A DNA stretch of 19,030 nucleotides from an uncultured Oscillospiraceae bacterium (GCA_934463345.1 CAKSJL010000032.1:1-19030); one strand, 5' to 3'. Counted from the first letter of the stretch, positions 10,513-18,946 are shown. The notes: generated from the letters alone by a model not told the origin. Numbers and translations: made by a program.

Positions 10513-10607
10513 TTAACTGTTTCAGTAGTGTTTTTCGTCATATTAATCAATAAAAAATTCTTTTTTAGGCAGATAATTGTATAAACAGCAGAAAAAATCA
10601 AAATTCC
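10513..10607. other. AT-rich spacer upstream of dgt
   Basis: Gene-free AT-rich sequence between the inverted-repeat element and the dgt promoter. I see no terminator, operator or RNA structure in it. Confidence 0.5.
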
Positions 10608-10636
10608 TTGAAATTCAGACGTAATTGTAATATAAT
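10608..10636 (+). promoter_or_regulatory. Sigma-A promoter of the dgt-dnaG-sigA operon
   Basis: TTGAAA at 10608-10613 and TATAAT at 10631-10636 with a 17-base spacer; start near 10643, about 48 bases before the proposed GTG start of dgt. Confidence 0.78.
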
Positions 10637-10690
10637 ATATAATGTATAAATGTATGTAGAATACTTTTACTGCTTGGGGGAATGATATCT

Positions 10691-11680
10691 GTGACTGTAA
10701 GAGAACAAACTGAAATCATTGAGCTGACTATGCTCAGTCCCTATGCATGCGCCTCACGAGGCAATGGAAAACGTGTCAGGTATGAGGAAAAATGCCCGTA
10801 CAGAACTGATTTTCAGCGTGATCGTGACAGAATTCTCCACTGTAATTCATTCCGCAGACTTAAACGAAAAACTCAGGTTTTTCTTTCACCTGTAGGTGAT
10901 CACTACCGCACCCGTCTTACTCATACGCTTGAGGTTTCACAGATTGCGAGAACTATTTCCAGAGCGCTCCGCCTTAACGAGGATCTGACAGAGGCTATTG
11001 CACTCGGTCATGACCTGGGTCACTCTCCCTTTGGGCATTCCGGCGAAGCTATTCTCGACGAAATATGTCCGCATGGCTATAAGCATTACCTGCAAAGCGT
11101 GAGGGTTGTTGATTACATTGAAAAGGATGGGGAAGGTCTTAATCTCACATATGAAGTGAAAAATGGCATTGCATGCCACACAAATGCTGTTGCAGCTACT
11201 GCTGAGGGTAATGTTGTCAGGCTTTCGGATAAAATTGCATACATAAATCATGACATCGAGGACGCTGTCAGGGCAGGGATCCTTAAAAATTCTGATCTTC
11301 CTGAATTTCCGGTAAAGGTTCTGGGAAAAACAAAATCGCAGCGAATAACTACTCTCATAAGCTCGGTAATTGAGAATGGTGCAGATGAAATCCGTATGAC
11401 AAATGACATAAAAAAAGCTCATGACGAGCTGAGGGCATTTATGTTTGAGCATGTTTATACCCATTCCGCCGCTAAAACGGAGGAAAAGAAAGCAAAACAG
11501 CTTGTTGAAAAGCTGTATGAATATTACAAAAAGCATCCTGAAAAGCTGCCGGAGGAATATATAAGAATCCTTAAAAGATTTGATACGGACAGAGCAGTCT
11601 GCGATTATATTTCCGGTATGAGCGACGGTTATGCCGTTGACCTTTTCAATGAGCTTTTTGTTCCTCGTTTCTGGAAGTAG
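10691..11680 (+). CDS. dgt: dGTPase-like HD-domain phosphohydrolase
   Basis: Member of the dGTP triphosphohydrolase-like HD family, which splits dNTPs into deoxynucleoside and triphosphate; in Clostridia it commonly precedes dnaG. Numbered from an in-frame ATG at 10682 (332 residues), the N-terminal RTDFQRDRDRILHCNSFRRLKRKTQVF block is typical (residues 41-67), and the metal ligands of the HD domain are H81 (RLTHTLEV), H110-D111 (GHDLGHSPFGH) and D183 (LSDKIAYINHDIED). The C-terminal half is helical and charged. I prefer the GTG at 10691 (329 residues), because GGGGGA at 10676-10681 lies nine bases before it but only one base before the ATG at 10682. It is followed after eight bases by dnaG, so the two are translationally close. 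Exact nucleotide specificity cannot be read from sequence; some relatives act on several dNTPs. Confidence 0.93.
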   Translation: MTVREQTEIIELTMLSPYACASRGNGKRVRYEEKCPYRTDFQRDRDRILHCNSFRRLKRKTQVFLSPVGDHYRTRLTHTLEVSQIARTISRALRLNEDLTEAIALGHDLGHSPFGHSGEAILDEICPHGYKHYLQSVRVVDYIEKDGEGLNLTYEVKNGIACHTNAVAATAEGNVVRLSDKIAYINHDIEDAVRAGILKNSDLPEFPVKVLGKTKSQRITTLISSVIENGADEIRMTNDIKKAHDELRAFMFEHVYTHSAAKTEEKKAKQLVEKLYEYYKKHPEKLPEEYIRILKRFDTDRAVCDYISGMSDGYAVDLFNELFVPRFWK

Positions 11681-11688
11681 GTGAGATA

Positions 11689-13434
11689 ATGCCGCTTCCT
11701 GAAGAATTCCTATATCAGCTCAAGCTTGCAAACCCTATTGATACTGTAATAGGCAGCTACGCAAGCCTTAAAAGAAGCGGACACGACCATGTTGCATTGT
11801 GTCCGTTTCATTCGGAAAAGACGCCGTCGTTTCACGTTTATACCGATACCCAGAGCTTTTACTGCTTTGGCTGCGGTGCTGGCGGAGACGTTATAACCTT
11901 TATAAAGCGCATTGAAAATTTAAGCTATATTGAAGCGGTTCGGCTTCTTGCTCAGCGTGGAGGACTTGATGTTCCGGAAAATTCAGCTGACAATACTCTT
12001 GCAGAGCTTAAAAAGCGCATTTATGAGATCAATCGTGAAACGGCAAATTATTATTTCCGGCAGCTTGTTTCCGGAAATGACAAACGTGGACTTAAATATT
12101 TCATTTCAAGAGGCTTAAAGCCTGAAACGATAAAAAAATATGGTCTGGGATTTGCTCCCCCAAGCTGGGACGCATTGAAAAAGCATCTTGAGGCTCTGGG
12201 ATACAGCGAAAGGGAAATGATTGCTGCCGGAGTCAGAAGTTTAAGCAGAAATGAAAAAAATGTCTATGACACTTTTCGTGATCGTGTTATATTTCCTATT
12301 ATTGACCTGAGAGGAAACATAATAGCATTTGGAGGAAGAGTGCTTGACGACAGCGTTCCAAAGTACCTCAATACAGGCGATACTGCGGTATTTAAAAAAA
12401 GCCGCAATCTTTTTTCGCTGAATTTTGCCAAAAACACGCCCGTCAAAAGGCTTATACTTGCAGAAGGATACATGGACGTTATAGCAATAAACCAGGCAGG
12501 ATTTGAAAATGTCGTTGCAACTCTGGGTACTGCGCTGACACCAGATCAGGCAAGAATTATGAAAAGTTATGCGGATGAGGTGATTATTTCGTACGACAGC
12601 GACAGCGCAGGACAGAAAGCAACCCAGAAAGCTATAAATCTTTTGGGCGACGCAGGTATAACAACAAGAATAATAAAAATGGAGGGCGCAAAGGATCCGG
12701 ACGAATATATAAAGAAGTTTGGTTCAAAGCGCTTTAAGCAGCTTCTTGATAATTCCGGTGGCGCTGTGAATTTTGAGCTTGAAAAATGTCGCACCGGACT
12801 TGATCTTGACAGTGAAACCGGAAAGGTTGAATTTCTAAAAAGGACTGTAAAGGTTCTTTCACAGATCTCAAATTCGCTTGAACGTGACGTTTATATCTCG
12901 AAGATAGCAAAGGAAAATGAAATAAGCGCAGATGTGCTGAAATCGCAGATAAACAGCGAGATAAAGAGGAGCCGCAGCATAGAAAGAAAAAAGGAATGGC
13001 AGGCTATACGAACCAAGCCTTTTTATTCGGATTCCCTTGTTCCCGAAAAAGGCTCGCTGCTAAGAGAGGTAAAGGCGGAAGAGGGGATTTTAGCGTGTCT
13101 TTTCAGATATCCGGACTGTATGGAAAGAATCAGGGCAGAGCTTTCTCCTGAGCATTTTATAACAGAATTTTACCGTCGTATTTTTGTCGTTTTTTGCGAA
13201 AGAATATCAGAATATCAGAGCTTTTCACTTTCCATGTTCTCTGATGAATTTAATGACGAGGAAATGGGAAGAATAGCCGGAATAGAGGCAGAAAACAAAG
13301 AAATTGCGATAACGGAAAATGCGATGAAAGATTATATAAAAATACTTCAGGATTACAAAAATAATCCTTTAAATAAAAATAGTGGGCAGCTGTCAGATGA
13401 CGATTTGCTGAATATTGTAAAATCAAAAAGATAA
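11689..13434 (+). CDS. dnaG: DNA primase
   Basis: Synthesises RNA primers for lagging-strand DNA synthesis at the replication fork, acting with the DnaB helicase. The 581 residues show the CHC2 zinc-binding domain with C38, H41, C59 and C62 (CPFH and CFGC), the YGLGFAPPSW block at 151-160, the core FRDRVIFPIIDLRGNIIAFGGR at about 196-217, and the TOPRIM catalytic motifs with AEGYMD (E259) and SYDSDSAG (D303, D305), followed by KDPDEYI. The last 150 residues are the variable helicase-interaction domain. The ATG at 11689 follows AGGTGA closely and lies eight bases after the dgt stop. The length is usual for Firmicutes. sigA begins 68 bases later, forming the classical primase-sigma operon. Confidence 0.97.
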   Translation: MPLPEEFLYQLKLANPIDTVIGSYASLKRSGHDHVALCPFHSEKTPSFHVYTDTQSFYCFGCGAGGDVITFIKRIENLSYIEAVRLLAQRGGLDVPENSADNTLAELKKRIYEINRETANYYFRQLVSGNDKRGLKYFISRGLKPETIKKYGLGFAPPSWDALKKHLEALGYSEREMIAAGVRSLSRNEKNVYDTFRDRVIFPIIDLRGNIIAFGGRVLDDSVPKYLNTGDTAVFKKSRNLFSLNFAKNTPVKRLILAEGYMDVIAINQAGFENVVATLGTALTPDQARIMKSYADEVIISYDSDSAGQKATQKAINLLGDAGITTRIIKMEGAKDPDEYIKKFGSKRFKQLLDNSGGAVNFELEKCRTGLDLDSETGKVEFLKRTVKVLSQISNSLERDVYISKIAKENEISADVLKSQINSEIKRSRSIERKKEWQAIRTKPFYSDSLVPEKGSLLREVKAEEGILACLFRYPDCMERIRAELSPEHFITEFYRRIFVVFCERISEYQSFSLSMFSDEFNDEEMGRIAGIEAENKEIAITENAMKDYIKILQDYKNNPLNKNSGQLSDDDLLNIVKSKR

Positions 13435-13467
13435 AGGTGTTGCTGTTATACAGTAATGCTAAAAATT

Positions 13468-13486
13468 AAGCCGGAGTTATCGGCTT
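13468..13486 (+). promoter_or_regulatory. Small hairpin upstream of the sigA start
   Basis: AAGCCG (13468-13473) pairs with CGGCTT (13481-13486) around GAGTTAT. The hairpin ends on the alternative TTG codon (13485) and places that start and its only upstream GGAG inside a structure, which favours the ATG at 13503 with GGAG at 13492-13495. Confidence 0.4.
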
Positions 13487-13502
13487 GGAATGGAGCGTTT
13501 TT

Positions 13503-14588
13503 ATGTTAATGGACAAAAAAACTACTATTGAAAACCTTATCGAAAAAGGAAAGGCGAGCGGAAAGCTTTCAACCAAGGAGATAACCGATGCGCTGGAGGA
13601 GCTTGATTTTGACGTTGACCAGATGGATACGTTTTATGACAACTGTGCCAGCAACAATATTGAAATCGTTGACGACTTTTCAACTGATTCAGATCTGAAG
13701 CTTGGTCTGGATTCAAGCATGGGCGATGATCTGGAAATGGCTCTTTCCACAGAGGGAATTGCCATTGATGACCCTGTAAAAATATACCTCAAAGAAATAG
13801 GACGTGTTCCTCTTCTGAGCGCTGAAGAAGAAATCGAGCTTGCGCAGAGAATGTCGCAGGGAGATTCCTATGCGAAAAAGAGACTTTCAGAAGCAAACCT
13901 CCGACTTGTTGTAAGCATTGCAAAAAAATACGTCGGCAGAGGAATGCAGTTTCTTGACCTCATTCAGGAGGGAAATCTGGGACTTATAAAGGCAGTTGAG
14001 AAGTTTGACTATACAAAGGGCTTCAAGTTCTCAACATATGCAACATGGTGGATTCGCCAGGCAATTACAAGGGCTATTGCAGACCAGGCAAGAACTATCA
14101 GAATACCTGTTCATATGGTTGAAACCATAACAAAGGTAAAAAAGGTTTCAAGCCAACTTCTTCATGAAAATGGTCATGATCCGACAGCGGACGAAATTGC
14201 TGAAAAGCTTGATATGCCTGTTGAGAGAGTAAGGGAAATTATGAGAATAGCTCAGGATCCGGTTTCGCTTGAAACACCGATAGGTGAGGAAGAGGACAGC
14301 CATCTCGGCGATTTTATTCCTGATGATGATGCACCGGCACCTGCTGAGGCTGCATCTCTCATACTTTTAAAGGAGCAGCTCAATGATGTTCTGTCAACAC
14401 TTACAGATCGTGAGGCAAAGGTACTGAAGCTGCGATTCGGTCTTGAGGACGGACGTTCAAGAACACTTGAGGAAGTAGGCAAGGAGTTTGACGTCACAAG
14501 GGAGCGTATCAGACAGATTGAAGCCAAGGCTCTTAGAAAGCTCAGACACCCGAGCAGAAGCAAAAAAGTCAAAGATTTTCTTGACTGA
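13503..14588 (+). CDS. sigA: RNA polymerase primary sigma factor (SigA/RpoD)
   Basis: Housekeeping sigma factor that directs the polymerase core to TTGACA/TATAAT promoters such as those in this window. From the ATG at 13503 it has 361 residues. An acidic region 1.1 occupies about 1-80; region 1.2 starts at [16 protein letters not shown] (90-105); region 2 holds [16 protein letters not shown] (132-147), [19 protein letters not shown] and [16 protein letters not shown] (177-192); region 3 covers about 208-285; region 4 ends with the helix-turn-helix [18 protein letters not shown] (331-348). The start is chosen on GGAG seven bases upstream; a TTG at 13485 would add six residues and cannot be excluded. 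It is third in the dgt-dnaG-sigA operon and lies about 4.6 kb downstream of rpoC, its core partner. Confidence 0.97.
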   Translation: MLMDKKTTIENLIEKGKASGKLSTKEITDALEELDFDVDQMDTFYDNCASNNIEIVDDFSTDSDLKLGLDSSMGDDLEMALSTEGIAIDDPVKIYLKEIGRVPLLSAEEEIELAQRMSQGDSYAKKRLSEANLRLVVSIAKKYVGRGMQFLDLIQEGNLGLIKAVEKFDYTKGFKFSTYATWWIRQAITRAIADQARTIRIPVHMVETITKVKKVSSQLLHENGHDPTADEIAEKLDMPVERVREIMRIAQDPVSLETPIGEEEDSHLGDFIPDDDAPAPAEAASLILLKEQLNDVLSTLTDREAKVLKLRFGLEDGRSRTLEEVGKEFDVTRERIRQIEAKALRKLRHPSRSKKVKDFLD

Positions 14589-14609
14589 TCTTTGACTACA
14601 TAAATTGAG

Positions 14610-14677
14610 ACGGTAGCTTAATTAAATGACTGCCGTTAATAAAGGGACGCTTTCTCCTGCAAAGCGTCTCTTCTTTT
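14610..14677 (+). terminator. Tandem hairpins ending the dgt-dnaG-sigA operon
   Basis: A weaker 7-bp stem (14610-14616 with 14630-14636) is followed by a 10-bp stem, GGGACGCTTT (14644-14653) with AAAGCGTCTC (14661-14670, one G-T pair), and then TTCTTTT. The second hairpin, including its loop, resembles the reverse complement of a hairpin at 10387-10415 in the intergenic element upstream of this operon. Confidence 0.8.
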
Positions 14678-14751
14678 AGAGCGTGTTTAAATAAAATGCT
14701 TGTGCCGAAAAGATGTGCATTTCATTTTTATGTGAACTGCTCTATATAAGA

Positions 14752-14805
14752 TTAAACCGCCGTTTCCTTACTGTTGGAAACGACGGTTTAAAATTTATTT
14801 TATGA
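14752..14805. terminator. Bidirectional terminator between convergent sigA and ABC operons
   Basis: Arms 14752-14767 and 14776-14791 pair over 16 positions with a single C-A mismatch around an eight-base loop. A T-rich stretch follows on the plus side and a weaker one on the minus side. It lies 24 bases past the end of the minus-strand permease gene. Confidence 0.8.
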
Positions 14806-14814
14806 GAGTGTGTA

Positions 14815-17079
14815 TTACTCGACGTTTTTAAGAGCGTCCGCAAGCGGAACCTTTTTAACTCGTCTTGTCTGGAAGTATGCTATTATTGAATATGATACTA
14901 CTCCAAGTACAGCCATCTTTACAAATACGGACGGCGCAACGTAATATGGCAGCCAGCCGGAATATTCCTTGAAGAAGTAGTTGCATATCTTGTGCAAAGC
15001 AGCATTCGCAACAGGAATTGTTATCAGCATTGAAAGGAATACCATAATGGTCGTTGTTGTTATGTATATTCCGTTTATTTCAGAATTTTTGTATCCAAGA
15101 ATTTTTGTCATGGAAATTGATTGCGCATTCTTTTCGATGACAAGCTTTGAGAGCAGATATACTATAAGCATGAACATCATTACGCCGAATACCAGGAATA
15201 TTGACATCATATTTCCCATTGAAAGCTTTAGCTGACGTGATGTCTTTGTAAGATCGTCAACTGTGATCTCTGATGCAATGTATGAATTATCAATGTCTGT
15301 TATCTGGTTTTCAGAGAAGTAGCCGTTAAAGTATCCGCTTTCAAGGTCAAATGTATTGCAGAAGCTGTCTTTGTCCATGAAAACGCAGAGCGAAGCCGGA
15401 TAGTAGTAAATTCCGTCAACCTTGAATTTATATTCTTTAGTTCCAAATTCCTCTTCAAGCGTTATCTCATCGCCCTTTGAAATATTATGCTTTTCTGCGT
15501 AAGCATTTGAAATATAAACTCCGCTTCCGAAATCTATATCAACATATTTGCTGTCAGGTGTTAAACCATAAAGGGTAACTTCTTCTGATTTAAGCTTTCC
15601 TTCAGGAGTCTTTAATGAGCCTGCTGCATATTTTTCAGCGCTCTGCTCTGAAGTTTCAACAGGCGATTTAAGAAGATACTGATGTGAAGCGATAACATTT
15701 GAGGTTATTTCATTCTGATAATTGTCAAGCAATGGTCTGAACATGAAACCGAAAAGCAGGATTGCATTTGCAAAGAACACGCCTATAAAGATAGTAATGT
15801 AGTTAGGCATGTTCTGGAAAATAACACGCAGACGGAAACGCTTCATTATACCAATTTTGGTATTAAGTTTAAACGCCTTTTTCTTCTTCTTGCGACTTAA
15901 ATCACGTCTTATAAAGCAAAGCGGAGAAAGGCTAAGCTTTCTTGACAGCATGATAAAGTTTATTATAAGCATGATAAGAAGCGGAATTACAGTTGTTCTG
16001 ATAAATGCCTGAGAGTTCCAGAGTGTTTTGTAGGTCGGGAGACTATAGCTGCCATAGTATGCATTTGCTGCAAAATCCTTGAGAGCCGTATATCCGAGGA
16101 TATTTCCGACAACTGCTCCGGCAAAGGTAACTATAAGCGGCATTGTCATGTAGTGAATTATAAGCTCGCTTTTTTTATAGCCGGTTGCACGAAGAGTTCC
16201 GATAACATTTGCTTCTTTTGTGATTGTGTTTCCCGTTGTTATTGCAAAGATAAATGCGATAATAACTACAACAATATAGAGGAATATGTTGATAAATGTG
16301 TTGTCGCCCTTAATATCGTCTCCGGTAAAAATAATAGCCTGGTTTGTATATTCAGGAATATAGCTTACAACGGAATTTTGATTTACAAGAGCCTTTTCAG
16401 AAAGATTTTTGAGAAAATCGTCTGAAAGTTCCTTTGCCTTGTCATTATCGGCAGGACGTTCATCATATTTCCATGAGTAACCATAGTGATAACCCTGTTC
16501 GCCAAGGGAATTAAAGCAGTCCTCCGTTACAACGGCAACGCCGAATTTTACAGCGTCAAACATCATGTCTGAAGGATCTGAGAAAAGTGCGCTGTAGTCT
16601 GAAAGTGCAACAAGACCGCAGATTTTAAAGGACTTATCGCCAAAGGTAAGCGTATCGCCGACAGAAAGGTCGTTATTGTCGGCATACATTCTGTCAATAG
16701 CTATTTCGTCACTATTCTGAGGAAAATCTCCTTCCATCAGACACTCAAGATCTATATCGTTTCGCTTGTGAAAAACTCTGAGTGTGCTGTCCACTTCTTT
16801 GGTAGGGCGTTCTATGTAATTATTCTCATAGATTTTAATCCCGTTGGTTTCAAGCTCTGATATAAGCTTTTCGTCTGCCTGATTATAAAGCTCAAAATTA
16901 CCGTCCTCAATATTATATTTGTCAAAGCTTTCGTCATAGGCTGTTGCCATACTTGTTCCTGCAACGTTCCAGCCGGAAACAATAGCGATAGTTGAAGCTA
17001 TGAAAAGGAAAATTATTAGGTATTTTCCGAATTCGCTTTTTAATTCATGCGGCAGTCTTTTGATAAGAGGATTTTTCAT
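14815..17079 (-). CDS. ABC transporter permease, FtsX/MacB-type, two FtsX domains
   Basis: Large membrane subunit of a type VII (MacB-fold) ABC exporter. From the ATG at 17079 it has 754 residues. A first membrane helix at about 20-38 is followed by an extracytoplasmic domain to about 262. The first FtsX domain has helices at about 263-282, 312-332 and 362-378. A very basic cytoplasmic linker (RRDLSRKKKKKAFKLN) precedes a helix at 428-447, a second extracytoplasmic domain to about 620, and a second FtsX domain with helices at about 623-643, 672-696 and 718-736. The start is set by AAGGAGG about eight bases upstream. It begins 13 bases after the ATPase stop codon, so the two form one operon and one transporter. 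Substrate unknown; relatives export lipids, peptides or antimicrobials, and nothing here decides between these. Confidence 0.92.
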   Translation of the reverse strand: MKNPLIKRLPHELKSEFGKYLIIFLFIASTIAIVSGWNVAGTSMATAYDESFDKYNIEDGNFELYNQADEKLISELETNGIKIYENNYIERPTKEVDSTLRVFHKRNDIDLECLMEGDFPQNSDEIAIDRMYADNNDLSVGDTLTFGDKSFKICGLVALSDYSALFSDPSDMMFDAVKFGVAVVTEDCFNSLGEQGYHYGYSWKYDERPADNDKAKELSDDFLKNLSEKALVNQNSVVSYIPEYTNQAIIFTGDDIKGDNTFINIFLYIVVVIIAFIFAITTGNTITKEANVIGTLRATGYKKSELIIHYMTMPLIVTFAGAVVGNILGYTALKDFAANAYYGSYSLPTYKTLWNSQAFIRTTVIPLLIMLIINFIMLSRKLSLSPLCFIRRDLSRKKKKKAFKLNTKIGIMKRFRLRVIFQNMPNYITIFIGVFFANAILLFGFMFRPLLDNYQNEITSNVIASHQYLLKSPVETSEQSAEKYAAGSLKTPEGKLKSEEVTLYGLTPDSKYVDIDFGSGVYISNAYAEKHNISKGDEITLEEEFGTKEYKFKVDGIYYYPASLCVFMDKDSFCNTFDLESGYFNGYFSENQITDIDNSYIASEITVDDLTKTSRQLKLSMGNMMSIFLVFGVMMFMLIVYLLSKLVIEKNAQSISMTKILGYKNSEINGIYITTTTIMVFLSMLITIPVANAALHKICNYFFKEYSGWLPYYVAPSVFVKMAVLGVVSYSIIAYFQTRRVKKVPLADALKNVE

Positions 17080-17092
17080 CTGGCGTTCCTCC

Positions 17093-17791
17093 TTACCAGT
17101 CAAGCTCTTCAGCAGAGATCTTGGCGTCATTTATATAGTTTTTGCGGATCATTCCGTCACGAAGCTTGATTATTCTGTCTGCCATATTTTTAATAGCATC
17201 ATTGTGTGTTACCATAACGACAGTGTTTCCGTATTTCTGATTAAGGTTGCCTATAAGCTTTAAGATATCCTTTGAGGTTTTGTAGTCAAGCGCACCTGTC
17301 GGTTCGTCACAGAGCAGTATGTCCGGATTTTTTACAATTGCACGTCCGATAGCAGTTCTCTGCTGCTGTCCGCCTGAAAGCTGGTTCGGGAGCTTGTGAC
17401 GGTGTTCGTACAGACCAAGCGTTTTGAGCAGATCGTCAACATTCAGCGGATTATCGCTTAAATATGCGCCGACTTCAATATTTTCCTTTATGTTCAGATT
17501 TGGTATAAGGTTATACATCTGAAAAATGTATCCAAGGTGCTTCCTGCGGTAAAGTGTAAGTGTTTTTTCGTTCATGTCGGCAGTTTTTTCGCCACCGATC
17601 GAAATGTAACCGCTGTCGGCACTGTCGATTCCTCCGATAATGTTGAGCAGTGTTGATTTTCCGGAGCCTGACGGACCAAGCAGGACGCAGATCTCACCCT
17701 TTTCAATTTCAGCGTCAATTCCTTTAAGCACTTCTACTCTGCTTTCACCCTCGCCGAAATGCTTTTTGATGCCTTTGATCTCAAGAAACAT
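17093..17791 (-). CDS. ABC transporter ATP-binding protein, LolD/MacB-type
   Basis: Cytosolic ATPase that powers the adjoining FtsX-type permease. The 232 residues carry all motifs: Walker [10 protein letters not shown] at 39-47, Q-loop Q91, signature LSGGQ at 138-142, Walker B ILLCDE with E163, D-loop ALD at 167-169 and the switch H196. The segment [11 protein letters not shown] is characteristic of the MacB/LolD/BceA subgroup. The ATG at 17791 has AAGGAAGG about seven bases upstream. The gene is first in a two-gene operon with a leader of about 155 bases that holds an operator-like repeat and hairpins. No two-component system of the BceRS type lies next to it in this window, so regulation by such a pair is not supported here. 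Confidence 0.96.
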   Translation of the reverse strand: MFLEIKGIKKHFGEGESRVEVLKGIDAEIEKGEICVLLGPSGSGKSTLLNIIGGIDSADSGYISIGGEKTADMNEKTLTLYRRKHLGYIFQMYNLIPNLNIKENIEVGAYLSDNPLNVDDLLKTLGLYEHRHKLPNQLSGGQQQRTAIGRAIVKNPDILLCDEPTGALDYKTSKDILKLIGNLNQKYGNTVVMVTHNDAIKNMADRIIKLRDGMIRKNYINDAKISAEELDW

Positions 17792-17818
17792 AATATCGCC
17801 TTCCTTTTAACGTTAATA

Positions 17819-17834
17819 GTTAGTGTAAGCTAAC
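17819..17834. promoter_or_regulatory. Operator-like inverted repeat in the leader of the ABC operon
   Basis: GTTAG and CTAAC arms (17819-17823 and 17830-17834) flank TGTAAG. The 13-mer TAGTGTAAGCTAA at 17821-17833 recurs with one change, in the opposite orientation, over the -10 box at 17957-17969. A palindrome TTAACGTTAA follows at 17807-17816. Confidence 0.5.
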
Positions 17835-17844
17835 CACAATTCAA

Positions 17845-17884
17845 AAAATAATGCTGTCCTGAAACAGCTTTTGTATAACAGCAT
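17845..17884 (-). terminator. Possible attenuator-type hairpin in the ABC operon leader
   Basis: On the minus strand ATGCTGT (17884-17878) can pair with ACAGCAT (17857-17851), and the transcript then reads TATTTTTTG, like an intrinsic terminator placed before the genes. A second GCTGT copy (17868-17864) can compete for the same ACAGC, which would give an alternative fold. The stem is only 7 bp, so the assignment is tentative. Confidence 0.35.
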
Positions 17885-17888
17885 AAAA

Positions 17889-17925
17889 CAAAGCTTTCCG
17901 GGAAATATTATTTCAGTAAGCTTTG
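17889..17925 (-). promoter_or_regulatory. Inverted repeat in the ABC operon leader
   Basis: CAAAGCTT (17889-17896) and AAGCTTTG (17918-17925) are perfect inverted repeats separated by 21 bases, within the first 60 bases of the predicted transcript. Function unknown. Confidence 0.4.
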
Positions 17926-17953
17926 CAGATAAATTGTGCTACATAACAATGTT

Positions 17954-17982
17954 ATTTTAGCATACACTACCTTGCTTGTCAA
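17954..17982 (-). promoter_or_regulatory. Sigma-A promoter of the ABC transporter operon
   Basis: On the minus strand TTGACA (17982-17977), 17 bases, then TAAAAT (17959-17954) preceded by an extended -10 TG. Start near 17947. An operator-like 13-mer (17957-17969) overlaps the -10 box, so a repressor bound there would block the promoter. Confidence 0.82.
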
Positions 17983-18031
17983 CCCTGACGGCTGATTTCT
18001 GCGATTTGCACAATAAAAAGTAAACAACACA

Positions 18032-18073
18032 TAAAAAATATGCTGTGCTCAACGTAGATAACGTTGAGACAGC
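18032..18073 (-). terminator. Intrinsic terminator of the SOD gene
   Basis: GCTGT plus CTCAACG (18042-18054, one bulged G) pairs with CGTTGAG plus ACAGC (18062-18073). In minus-strand reading the stem is followed by ATATTTTTTATG. It lies about 60 bases past the SOD stop codon. Confidence 0.85.
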
Positions 18074-18135
18074 TGTCAGGGAAACAATATAGCATTCCAA
18101 AGCGCAGGTGAAGGCAAAATGCGCAGCGGTGTGAT

Positions 18136-18759
18136 TTACGAAAAGTAATTCCTTTCAACTGCTCTCCAGTTTATTATTTTCATAAGACTGTTAAGGTAAC
18201 GCTCACGATGATTCTGATACTGAAGATAATATGCATGTTCCCATACGTCAATCGGAAGCAGCGGATTCAGACGTTGTTCCAGCGGCGTTTCCTGATTTTT
18301 AAGAGTTATAATGTGAATCTTTCCGCTCATATCTGAAACGAGGTATGCATATCCGGAGCCGAAAACAGACATTGCCGCTTCTTTAAGGCTGTTGGTCATT
18401 GTATTTAAGCTCCCGAAGTCTCTGCATATAATTTTTTCAAGTTCATGCGGAACACAGGAGCGTCCTGCAGAGGTCAGACATTCAAAGTAAAGCTGATGGT
18501 TGAATGCTCCTCCGGCATATCTGCGTACATCACGTCTTATTTCCTCAGGAAGAAACGCCTGCTTTATAAGAAGCGCTTCTATCGGCAGGTTGTGAAGCTG
18601 CGGATAATCCTTTAAAACGGCATTAAGCTTTTTTATGTAGCCTGCATAGTGACTGTCGTGGTGTATTCTTATGGTGTCTGCGCCCAGCCAGGGACAAAGT
18701 GCATTTGCAGGGTAGGGAAGCGGTTTAGGGGAAAAAGGATAGTGCTGCGGTTCGTTCAT
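18136..18759 (-). CDS. sodA: Superoxide dismutase, Fe/Mn family
   Basis: Converts superoxide to oxygen and hydrogen peroxide in the cytosol. Numbered from a TTG at 18768 (210 residues), the four metal ligands are H36 (first of HHDSHY), H91 (GGAFNH), D174 and H178 (DVWEHAYYLQY); the outer-sphere residues H40 and Y44 are present. G87 together with Q159 (LKNQETPL) is the arrangement of the Mn-type enzymes, so Mn or cambialistic use is likely. The usual FW after the second histidine ligand is replaced by LYF, and GSGWAWL is GSGYAYL. The ATG at 18759 (207 residues) is preferred, because GGAG lies nine bases before it and abuts the TTG. There is no signal peptide. It is monocistronic, with a terminator at 18032-18073. 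The sodA symbol is by similarity; sodB usage is possible. Confidence 0.9.
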   Translation of the reverse strand: MNEPQHYPFSPKPLPYPANALCPWLGADTIRIHHDSHYAGYIKKLNAVLKDYPQLHNLPIEALLIKQAFLPEEIRRDVRRYAGGAFNHQLYFECLTSAGRSCVPHELEKIICRDFGSLNTMTNSLKEAAMSVFGSGYAYLVSDMSGKIHIITLKNQETPLEQRLNPLLPIDVWEHAYYLQYQNHRERYLNSLMKIINWRAVERNYFS

Positions 18760-18946
18760 TTTTATCAACTCCTAAGTTACAGTATTTTATAAGGATTACA
18801 GCATTTTGCTGCCGGTCATGCTTATTATATGACAGCAGGAGGCGCAGTATTACATATCCGGAAACACGACGGAATTTCGCATAAAGCCGATATAAAAATT
18901 ATATTGGGAAATAGCACATTTTCCGGTATTTTATTCGCCTTTTTTG
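18760..18946. promoter_or_regulatory. Upstream region of the SOD gene with a probable minus-strand -10 box
   Basis: TATAAT on the minus strand (18829-18824) could serve SOD, though I see no good -35 at 17 bases; it lies between GTCAT (18815-18819) and ATGAC (18829-18833) inverted repeats. A small CAGCA...TGCTG hairpin lies at about 18799-18812. A 64-codon minus-strand frame at 18825-19019 has no support as a gene. Confidence 0.35.

Noticed and set aside
10937..11536. 199-codon minus-strand open frame inside dgt
   Set aside because: Antisense shadow of a clearly coding gene; the sense strand has full HD-family motifs, and the antisense product resembles nothing.
14678..14751. Small RNA gene between sigA and the convergent ABC operon
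   Set aside because: A weak AAATGC/GCATTT hairpin exists, but there is no promoter and the stretch is flanked by terminators on both sides.
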